From the NCBI GenBank assembly GCA_028697515.1, contig JAQVEY010000171.1, positions 1 to 5,769 on the forward strand: a stretch of 5,769 bases of DNA, given 5' to 3'. This document shows, in pieces, positions 1 through 5,346 of the stretch; the stretch's first letter is position 1; each line of letters begins with the position of its first letter. The translations under genes and the position numbers were made by a program. Source of the stretch: Bacteroidales bacterium (GTDB lineage: Bacteria; Bacteroidota; Bacteroidia; Bacteroidales; ML635J-15). The notes below the pieces were generated by a model that saw nothing but the letters and a program-made list of their open reading frames with translations, did no database searches and was not told the origin of the DNA.

Positions 1-618
1 TATAGTCTTCACTAACCCATCATTTGTTTTAATAGCCAGACTTTCTATATTGGTATTATTATAAACGCTGAAGTAACTTGTAAATATCCTACGTTTACTT
101 TGAGGAAAATTTGAATTTAAAAGAAATGAAAAATTATTATGTAAGTAAGTATAAATTGGTTGTCCATTTATTTCAATTATTTCACTACCAAGTGGAACCG
201 TATCACTAACTACTGGCTTAATTGCAGTTACATAGACGCCATCTTTCAAACAGACTAAGTCAAATACAGGCAGAGCACTTTTACTTTTTAATTCGTTCTC
301 TATTTGATACGGCATTAAGATTTTTGTGTGTTCATCTTTAAGTTGAGATATAAATTCTTGTAAAATTAAAAAATACTCTAAATCCGATTTTGAATCAATC
401 ACTTTTGGAATATAGTTTTGGTAAGTGCTTGTCCAATCAATATCAAGCCGATCAAAGTATGGAAAATTATATGCTGCTTCTTTCCAAATCAATGATAACC
501 CTAATACTTTTTGGTCATTTGTTAAATTACAATTAGCACTCTCCTGACAATTTACATTTTGCAAACAAGCAACAGTGGAAATTAGAATATAAAAAAAAGC
601 AATCTTTAAGTTTTTCAT
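1..618 (-). CDS. S41-family peptidase, N-terminal part (truncated by window edge)
   Basis: Reading leftwards from ATG at 618-616, an open frame of 206 codons runs to the window edge with no stop, so the C-terminus is missing. Residues 1 to about 25 look like a signal peptide: Lys at 2 and 5, a hydrophobic stretch at 6-19, then NVNCQES, where cleavage before Q25 is plausible. Cys18 is a weak lipobox alternative (TVAC). Residues 45-62 (a Trp, then NFPYFDRLDIDW) and LKDEHT at 93-98 match the N-terminal helical region of tail-specific/C-terminal-processing peptidases. Residues about 128-154 (VYVTAI, then GSEIIEINGQP) look like the substrate-binding PDZ domain. In this family the catalytic Ser/Lys lie further downstream, outside the window, so activity cannot be judged. 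It is probably a periplasmic or surface serine protease. It is divergent from folB and has no operon partner in view. The family call is from recognised motifs. Confidence 0.8.
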   Translation of the reverse strand, partial: MKNLKIAFFYILISTVACLQNVNCQESANCNLTNDQKVLGLSLIWKEAAYNFPYFDRLDIDWTSTYQNYIPKVIDSKSDLEYFLILQEFISQLKDEHTKILMPYQIENELKSKSALPVFDLVCLKDGVYVTAIKPVVSDTVPLGSEIIEINGQPIYTYLHNNFSFLLNSNFPQSKRRIFTSYFSVYNNTNIESLAIKTNDGLVKTI

Positions 619-665
619 TTATTAAGTTTCGTTAATTTAATTATCACATTTAACTTCGCTGTGGC

Positions 666-673
666 CAAAATTA
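666..673 (-). promoter_or_regulatory. Possible -7 box for the S41 peptidase gene
   Basis: On the minus strand this reads TAATTTTG, an exact fit to the Bacteroidota -7 consensus TAnnTTTG, about 47 bases before the ATG. No TTTG lies at the usual 19-21 bp upstream; the nearest is 30 bp away. Half of the promoter signature is therefore missing, and the call rests on the -7 box alone. Confidence 0.3.
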
Positions 674-791
674 TAAATTTTTCTTTCAGATTAATAATAA
701 TTACAAATTTTCCTATGTAGGTTTTGAATACTTAAGTATGCGATGTTTAAGAAGACATTGATGACAATATATTTTGTTATTTTTTTTCATA

Positions 792-831
792 TAAGTAAAA
801 TAATGTCAAAAATATGACAAACATTTACTTA
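792..831. promoter_or_regulatory. 40-bp nested dyad, possible regulator-binding site
   Basis: Two inverted repeats share one centre (811.5). The outer arms are TAAGTAAA (792-799) and TTTACTTA (824-831). The inner arms are TGTCA (804-808) and TGACA (815-819), separated by 6 bp. Both arms are perfect, with four unpaired bases between them on each side. A 5-N6-5 inner site has the geometry of CRP/FNR-family operators, although the half-site TGTCA is not the classic TGTGA. It lies between two divergent genes and could serve either one. There is no adjoining T-run on the downstream side of either strand, so a terminator is unlikely. The symmetry is seen directly; the binding role is inferred. Confidence 0.4.
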
Positions 832-1124
832 CGAATAGAATATAATTGCGAATTATTTTTAGTCGTACATTCAACTAGTAAGTGTAACTATGTTGTTGCA
901 GAATCATGAATTTAAGTTGCCAGACAGTCATATTTATTGTCTTTTGCATGGTCATTTTGGAAATCCATTATCCAGAGGCTAAGTAGGTTTTGATGAGAAT
1001 ATCTTTAGTAAAATTTTTTCATTTAAGTAATTAATTCTAAATTGCACAAAATAAAAAACAGATATGCATTTAAACAAGAAAGATAGCAATATCATGTCTG
1101 GAAAGGAGAGTGTAAAATTAAAAA

Positions 1125-1496
1125 ATGTTATTGATGAATAAAATTTATATTTCCAATATGGAGTTTTTTGCCTTTCATGGGCATTATAACGAAGAAAAGT
1201 TAGCCGGCAATAAGTTTAATATTGATATTGTATTGTTTACGGATACAACAAAAGCCCAAAAATCGGATAATCTTGATGATGCATTAAACTATCAGACGGC
1301 TTATGCTATAATAAAAGAAATTGTTACCGGAACAAAATCAAATCTGTTAGAAAATCTTGCCGAAAATGTTCTTAATGCTTTGTTTGCAGAATTCAAAACC
1401 CTCGTTAAAGCAAAAATTAAAATATCCAAATTAAATCCTCCAATGGGAGGACATATTGGCAGTGTAGGGGTGGAGATTAGCAAATCAAGAAAATAA
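1125..1496 (+). CDS. folB: Dihydroneopterin aldolase (FolB)
   Basis: FolB converts 7,8-dihydroneopterin to 6-hydroxymethyl-7,8-dihydropterin plus glycolaldehyde in cytoplasmic tetrahydrofolate synthesis. The 123-residue product has the family's usual length and all its landmarks: HGHYNEE at 18-24, with Glu24 aligning to the pterin-contacting Glu22 of the S. aureus enzyme; NY at 55-56; LLE at 74-76; and ISKLNPP at 100-106, where Lys102 matches catalytic Lys100. The C-terminus, GSVGVEISKSRK, is typical. The family usually begins close to MNKIYI, so the internal ATG at 1134 (residue 4) may be the true start. A purine-rich AGGAG at 1104-1108 is too far from either ATG to decide. The enzyme normally forms a ring-shaped octamer. 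No other folate gene is in the window, so it looks monocistronic. Nothing is missing or broken. Confidence 0.95.
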   Translation: MLLMNKIYISNMEFFAFHGHYNEEKLAGNKFNIDIVLFTDTTKAQKSDNLDDALNYQTAYAIIKEIVTGTKSNLLENLAENVLNALFAEFKTLVKAKIKISKLNPPMGGHIGSVGVEISKSRK

Positions 1497-1536
1497 TGCA
1501 ATTTCTCTCGGGATTAAAAAGAAATATTATCAAAAT

Positions 1537-1568
1537 ATTGTAAGTAATTGTATTATATTGTATATTTG
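1537..1568 (+). promoter_or_regulatory. Bacteroidota-type promoter of the first ATPase gene
   Basis: ATTG at 1537-1540, then 20 bp, then TATATTTG at 1561-1568. The second element is an exact TAnnTTTG -7 box, and the spacing fits the Bacteroidota primary sigma factor. Transcription would start near 1575, leaving a leader of about 45 bases that contains the paired dyads. Positions 1555-1569 are identical to 5313-5327 in front of the second ATPase gene. Confidence 0.6.
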
Positions 1569-1606
1569 CTCAATATATTGAGTAAAAATACTCACCATAT
1601 TGAGTA
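1567..1606. promoter_or_regulatory. Two tandem 18-bp operator-like dyads at the ATPase promoter
   Basis: TGCTCAATATATTGAGTA (1567-1584) and TACTCACCATATTGAGTA (1589-1606) agree at 15 of 18 positions. They are spaced 22 bp centre to centre, about two helical turns. The first contains a perfect 14-bp palindrome, CTCAATATATTGAG (1569-1582), lying just after the -7 box over the likely transcription start. The second has 6-bp arms, TACTCA and TGAGTA, separated by 6 bp. Occupancy by a dimeric DNA-binding protein on the same helix face would be expected to block the promoter. The repeats are seen directly; repression is inferred, and the protein is unknown. Confidence 0.55.
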
Positions 1607-1618
1607 AAATGTAACATT

Positions 1619-2803
1619 ATGTACGAAAGGCATTATTTGCAAGTCGTTGAGAAACGGCTGAAAGATAAAAACAGCAACATACAGGTACTTGTTGGACCAA
1701 GACAGGTGGGTAAAACCACAATGATATCACAATTATTGTCAAAAACAGAGTTGCCTTACAGTTTTGAGTCTGCAGACGCAAAGCATAGTATTGGTGATTT
1801 ATGGATAAGACAGATATGGGAAACTGCTCGATTGAAATTGAAATCATCGGGAGGTGTGGAGTATTTACTTGTTATTGATGAAATACAGAAAATTGACAAA
1901 TGGAGCGAAGAAGTCAAATTGCAATGGGACTTTGATAAATTCCATAAGATCAATATCAGAGTTATCATATTAGGTTCATCACGTTTACTTATTCAAAAGG
2001 GATTAACAGAATCTCTCGCAGGTAGGTTTGAATTAATTAATATTCCTCATTGGTCATTTAGTGAGATGCATACTGCATTTGGTTGGAGTGTTGATGAATA
2101 TTTGTGGTTTGGAGGTTATCCGGGAAGTGTTGATTTGATAGTTGATGAAAAGCGATGGAAGAATTATATAAAAGACTCATTGATTGAAACAAGTATCTCC
2201 AAAGATATTTTAATGCTGACAAGGGTTGATAAACCGGCTCTTTTGAAAACCTTGTTTGAAATAGGTTGCGAATATTCAGGACAGATATTATCATACAATA
2301 AAATACTAGGTCAACTGAAAGATGCCGGAAATACAACTACTTTGGCTCATTATCTTAATCTTTTATCAGAAAGTAGATTGCTGGGAGGTTTGGATAAATT
2401 CACATTAAATTTGATCAGGAGTAAATCATCCAGCCCTAAATTTCAGGTTTATAATAATGCACTTTTATCATCTCAAAAGTTGGAATTATTTGATGAAGCA
2501 CGTAATAATTTTAAACTCTGGGGTAGGGTGGTAGAATCTGCTGTGGGGGCTCATCTTATTTCCTGTTCCTCAAATTCAGATTTATCATTGTCATACTGGC
2601 GTGAAAGAGATAATGAAGTTGATTTTGTTTTGAAGAAAGGAGATAAAATCATTGCTATTGAAGTGAAAAGCGGGATCAAATCACAATACAATGGCATGTT
2701 ACAGTTTATAAAACAAAATAATTCATCAAGAATGATGATAGTAGGCACTGAAGGTATCTCTGTGGAAGAATTTTTAAAGATAAATCCCGATACCTTGTTT
2801 TAG
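1619..2803 (+). CDS. AAA (AAA_14) ATPase with DUF4143 C-terminal domain
   Basis: This is a complete 394-residue protein of the usual length for this ATPase group. An N-terminal P-loop domain (about 1-185) has Walker A GPRQVGKTT at 26-34, Walker B LLVIDEIQ at 83-90, a sensor-like ILGSS at 117-121, and SLAGRF at 132-137, whose Arg136 could act as an arginine finger. The rest matches DUF4143: a helical region, GRVVE at 302-306, then WRERDNEVDF (327-336) and IAIEVKSG (345-352). Asp335, Glu348 and Lys350 form a PD-(D/E)XK-like nuclease signature. No membrane segment is seen, so it should be cytoplasmic. The biological role of these ATPases is unsettled; DNA-linked, stress or accessory functions have been proposed, and I assign none. 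ATG 1619 is supported by MYERHYLQ, a typical family opening. The gene is transcribed alone, with operator-like dyads in its leader. The P-loop call is certain; nuclease activity is inference. Confidence 0.9.
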   Translation: MYERHYLQVVEKRLKDKNSNIQVLVGPRQVGKTTMISQLLSKTELPYSFESADAKHSIGDLWIRQIWETARLKLKSSGGVEYLLVIDEIQKIDKWSEEVKLQWDFDKFHKINIRVIILGSSRLLIQKGLTESLAGRFELINIPHWSFSEMHTAFGWSVDEYLWFGGYPGSVDLIVDEKRWKNYIKDSLIETSISKDILMLTRVDKPALLKTLFEIGCEYSGQILSYNKILGQLKDAGNTTTLAHYLNLLSESRLLGGLDKFTLNLIRSKSSSPKFQVYNNALLSSQKLELFDEARNNFKLWGRVVESAVGAHLISCSSNSDLSLSYWRERDNEVDFVLKKGDKIIAIEVKSGIKSQYNGMLQFIKQNNSSRMMIVGTEGISVEEFLKINPDTLF

Positions 2804-2846
2804 TTACAAGTCAACCAATTTTCATCATGTATATGTTAAATTCCCC

Positions 2847-2888
2847 ACTTTTACTTAAGCTTTGAAGAAAATCAAAACTTTTACTTAA
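2847..2888 (+). repeat. 12-bp direct repeat at the glycosyltransferase promoter
   Basis: ACTTTTACTTAA occurs at 2847-2858 and again at 2877-2888, a 30-bp period. Each copy is followed closely by TTTG, so the unit resembles a duplicated -7 region. Its core TTTACTTA is also the arm of the dyad at 792-831, but such an A/T-rich octamer can recur by chance; one copy also sits inside the ATPase gene at 1984-1991. Confidence 0.55.
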
Positions 2889-2893
2889 ATTTG
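2861..2893 (+). promoter_or_regulatory. Promoter of the glycosyltransferase/membrane-protein operon
   Basis: TTTG at 2861-2864, 21 bp, then TAAATTTG at 2886-2893. Both boxes match the Bacteroidota consensus exactly. The start of transcription would fall near 2900, giving a leader of only about ten bases before ATG 2911, without a Shine-Dalgarno. The -7 box overlaps the second copy of the 12-bp repeat. Confidence 0.55.
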
Positions 2894-2910
2894 TTCTAGA
2901 ATTATTATAA

Positions 2911-3891
2911 ATGAACATTACAATTGTAAATCCTTCAAAAATCCCTGCACTGCTTTATGGCGGCACAGAAAGAGTTATATGGTATTTGGGAAAGGAATTG
3001 GTAAAACTTGGGCATCCATTGACTTATCTGGTAGCTGCCGGTTCGGTCTGTGATTTTGGAAATGTTAAAATATATAATTCGCAGAAGCCAATCAATGAGC
3101 AAATTCCTGAAAATACAGATATAGTTCACTTTAATTTTCCTGTGAAAGAAAAAATTCTCAAACCAAATATTACAACTATTCACGGAAATTCTTCTCCGGG
3201 TCAGGAATTCGATATCAATACTGTTTTTGTTTCAAAAAATCACGCTGAAAGACATAATTCTAACAGTTTTGTATATAATGGCCTTGATTGGGATGATTAC
3301 GGTAAGCCTGAGCTGAATAATACGCGTTCTTATTTCCACTTTTTGGCAAATGCCTCCTGGAGAGTAAAAAATCTGAAAGGAGCAATCAAAATATGTTCTC
3401 TGGCAAATGAAAAACTTGCTGTATTGGGCGGAAATAGATTGAATTTTAAAATGGGTTTCCGCTTGACTTTAAATCCGAATATAAGATTTTACGGTATGGT
3501 CGGCGGAGAAACGAAAATGGGACTTTTACAGAAATCAAAAGGCTTGGTTTTTCCTGTTTTATGGGACGAGCCTTTCGGACTTGCTCTTAGCGAAAGTATG
3601 TATTTCGGTTGCCCAGTTTTTGGAACTCCCTACGGTGCTTTGCCTGAAATTGTTAGGAATGATACTGGATTTTTGTCAGAGAGTAGCAACGAAATTGCCA
3701 AGGCAATAGAAAATGTCGGACAATATAATCCTAAACTTATTTCGGAATATGCAATAACTGAGTTTAATTCAGCAAAAATGGCGAGAGAATATTTGAAATT
3801 ATATGAAAAAGTTCTTGCCGGACATAAGTTGAATGAATCCAAACCTGTACATTTACCAGAGAAACATAGGACAATTTATAAATTTTACTAA
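2911..3891 (+). CDS. GT4-family glycosyltransferase, AviGT4-like
   Basis: The product is a 326-residue GT-B fold enzyme expected to transfer a sugar from an activated nucleotide donor with retention of configuration, at the cytoplasmic side of the membrane. The N-terminal domain opens MNITIVNPSKIPALLYGGTE (1-20), the glycine-rich acceptor-side loop of the short AviGT4-like GT4 subgroup, followed by HG at 91-92 and YNGLD at 122-126. The donor-binding domain has WRVKNLKG at 150-157, with basic residues for the nucleotide phosphates, and EPFGLALSE at 220-228, the E-X7-E motif of GT4. Its length is normal for the subgroup. No signal peptide or membrane helix is visible. Its stop overlaps the next start (TAATG), so the two proteins are probably translationally coupled and act in one pathway. 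Donor sugar and acceptor cannot be read from sequence. Surface polysaccharide or glycolipid assembly is the likeliest context. Confidence 0.88.
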   Translation: MNITIVNPSKIPALLYGGTERVIWYLGKELVKLGHPLTYLVAAGSVCDFGNVKIYNSQKPINEQIPENTDIVHFNFPVKEKILKPNITTIHGNSSPGQEFDINTVFVSKNHAERHNSNSFVYNGLDWDDYGKPELNNTRSYFHFLANASWRVKNLKGAIKICSLANEKLAVLGGNRLNFKMGFRLTLNPNIRFYGMVGGETKMGLLQKSKGLVFPVLWDEPFGLALSESMYFGCPVFGTPYGALPEIVRNDTGFLSESSNEIAKAIENVGQYNPKLISEYAITEFNSAKMAREYLKLYEKVLAGHKLNESKPVHLPEKHRTIYKFY

Positions 3892-5207
3892 TGATCTATC
3901 TTGCAGCAATATTGACAGCAATAATACTGGGTTCAGTGATTTACTTTCTGAAATTCTTCAGACAAGAAGGCATTAAACCCTATGTGTTTGTCTTGCTGTT
4001 TGCAATGAAGCTATTTGGCGGAATTGGAGTATATTCGGTTTACACATACTATTATGAACCAGAAATGTCGGATATTCACAAATTTTATCGCGGCGGCTTA
4101 GCATTATATCAGGCAAAAGATGAAAGCTTTTCAGATTATCTGAGACTAGTTACGGGAATTCAGGCAAATCAACCACAACTTGAAAAATACTATATAGCAA
4201 CTGAACACTGGACACGCAAATTTGATTACGGATTGTTTAACGATAATCGTACAATAATGCGTTTCAATGCTTTGGTTTGTCTTGTTTCGCAGGGGAATAT
4301 TTTTGTCCACATAGTTTTGATGGCTTTTTTGTCTTTTATTGGATGTTTTGTTTTGTTTAAGGCATTTGCCAAAGTCTTTAAAATAAATAAATATATTTTG
4401 CTTTTTGCCGCTTTTCTAGTTCCATCCTGCTGGTTTTGGACTTCGGGCTTACTTAAAGAGGGCTTGATGATGCTTGCAATTGGTTTTGCATTTTATTTTT
4501 TAGTGATACTTTACGAAAAATTCAATATTTGGCATCTTCTGGGCTTTGTCTTATCATGTATGCTGATGTTTCTGTCAAAAATTTATGTTTTACCAGCCTT
4601 TCTGCCAGCTGTGTTTTTCATATTGGTAAGCAAGAAAATGAGAATAAAATATCAATTAATTACTTTCATCTCAATTATAATTGTGTCATCAGTTTTGGTG
4701 CTATTCAGCGGAAGAATTCTAGGTTATGATATTATTTCAACTTTGTCGGGTAAGCAGAACGACTTTATTAATTATATCGAATTGCAGGATGATCCAGGAA
4801 GTACATATGATCTGACAAGGCTTAAACCTGATGTAATTAGTTTTATTAAAATTATTCCCGAAGGACTTGCAAATAGTTTTTTTAGACCATTCCCATCTGA
4901 AGTAAATTCGGCTTTTATGTTGTTTTCATTTTTTGAAATCGTTTTGATTTGTCTAATTGCAATAATGACGATAGTATTTTTCAAAAAGCCGGACACCAAC
5001 ACAACACGATTTTTATTATTCTGTGCAATTTTTATTCTTTTCCTCTATGTTGTTATTGGCGTTTACACTCCCAATACCGGCTCAATTGTAAGATATCGCA
5101 CTCCGGCATTGCCGTTTTTGTTTGTTATGTTGTTTGTTATGATTGATTGGGAGAGGATTGTGAGGTTTTTTGAGAAGCTGCGAAGACGTGTAATTGTTAA
5201 AGATTAA
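3891..5207 (+). CDS. Polytopic membrane protein, likely glycan assembly (GT-C or polymerase-like)
   Basis: This 438-residue integral membrane protein has about eleven hydrophobic segments: near 2-20, 31-50, 136-157, 167-183, 190-208, 213-230, 232-247, 257-273, 342-364, 374-392 and 404-419. The loop between the second and third (51-135) is long and polar and carries SDIHKFYRGG (60-69), reminiscent of the Asp-bearing first loop of GT-C enzymes. Other motif-like stretches are PSCWFWTSGLLKEG (178-191), FRPFPSEVNSAF (331-342) and NTGSIVRYRTPALPF (395-409). I associate these with uncharacterised Bacteroidota membrane proteins of polysaccharide loci, and they loosely recall Wzy/EpsG-type polymerases. 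The C-terminus ends in a basic tail (RRR at 431-433), probably cytoplasmic. It starts within the stop of the glycosyltransferase gene, so the pair likely shares a pathway. Flippase, polymerase or GT-C transferase are all open. That it is polytopic is certain; the function is inferred. Confidence 0.75.
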   Translation: MIYLAAILTAIILGSVIYFLKFFRQEGIKPYVFVLLFAMKLFGGIGVYSVYTYYYEPEMSDIHKFYRGGLALYQAKDESFSDYLRLVTGIQANQPQLEKYYIATEHWTRKFDYGLFNDNRTIMRFNALVCLVSQGNIFVHIVLMAFLSFIGCFVLFKAFAKVFKINKYILLFAAFLVPSCWFWTSGLLKEGLMMLAIGFAFYFLVILYEKFNIWHLLGFVLSCMLMFLSKIYVLPAFLPAVFFILVSKKMRIKYQLITFISIIIVSSVLVLFSGRILGYDIISTLSGKQNDFINYIELQDDPGSTYDLTRLKPDVISFIKIIPEGLANSFFRPFPSEVNSAFMLFSFFEIVLICLIAIMTIVFFKKPDTNTTRFLLFCAIFILFLYVVIGVYTPNTGSIVRYRTPALPFLFVMLFVMIDWERIVRFFEKLRRRVIVKD

Positions 5208-5230
5208 AATAGATGTATTCTCAAACTGCC

Positions 5231-5317
5231 TTTGTTTTGTTACAATAAAATCGCATAACTGGGTTTGTTTTGTTACAAAATATTTGTTAATTTGGGTTTG
5301 TTTTGTTACAAAATATT
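5231..5317 (+). repeat. Three 33-bp-period repeats with a palindromic core
   Basis: The 15-mer TTTGTTTTGTTACAA begins at 5231, 5264 and 5297, exactly 33 bp apart. Copies two and three match over 24 bp (5261-5284 and 5294-5317). Within each lies an odd palindrome, TTTTGT-T-ACAAAA, at 5268-5280 and 5301-5313; the first copy (5235-5247) has one mismatch in its right arm. Thirty-three bp is close to three helical turns, so all sites face the same way. The third copy supplies the -33 box of the second ATPase gene and fills the promoter spacer. A cooperative operator array is the simplest reading; duplicated promoter units are the alternative, since TTAATTTG at 5287-5294 is a near -7 box for copy two. 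Confidence 0.7.
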
Positions 5318-5326
5318 GTATATTTG
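5297..5326 (+). promoter_or_regulatory. Promoter of the second ATPase gene
   Basis: TTTG at 5297-5300, 18 bp, then TATATTTG at 5319-5326. The -7 box is an exact TAnnTTTG match, and ATG 5347 follows about 20 bases later. The palindrome TTTTGTTACAAAA occupies the spacer (5301-5313), so a protein bound there would compete directly with RNA polymerase. The block at 5313-5327 is identical to that before the first ATPase gene. Confidence 0.65.
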
Positions 5327-5346
5327 CATTATAAACCTCGAGTATT

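Larger units (their letters stand above)
619..1124. other. Divergent intergenic region, no convincing gene
   Basis: About 500 very A/T-rich bases separate the minus-strand S41 gene from plus-strand folB. I see no tRNA or other RNA gene and no long reading frame. Contents worth noting are the nested dyad at 792-831, an 11-base direct repeat GTAGGTTTTGA at 717-727 and 983-993, a 26-codon hydrophobic open frame at 906-986, and a 15-codon open frame at 1094-1141 that overlaps the folB start. No exact TAnnTTTG box with a spaced TTTG was found upstream of folB, so its promoter is unassigned. Confidence 0.6.

Noticed and set aside
792..831. Hairpin considered as a transcription terminator.
   Set aside because: It is A/T-rich with a 4/4 internal loop, has no T-run downstream on either strand, and is not placed at the end of any gene.
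906..986. A 26-codon open frame encoding a short hydrophobic peptide, possible single-span membrane peptide.
   Set aside because: No promoter with both boxes and no ribosome site is evident, and frames this short occur by chance in 500 bases of intergenic DNA.
1301..1501. Antisense open frame over the 3' half of folB.
   Set aside because: It is opposite a clearly conserved gene, has no family features, and is explained by the composition of the sense strand.
4529..4729. Alternative-frame open frame inside the membrane-protein gene.
   Set aside because: The main frame has continuous transmembrane pattern and motifs across this stretch, so this is a shadow frame.
5231..5317. The regular repeats could be read as a tiny CRISPR array.
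   Set aside because: The conserved part includes promoter boxes of the next gene, the intervals are about 9-18 bp, and there are only three copies and no cas gene.
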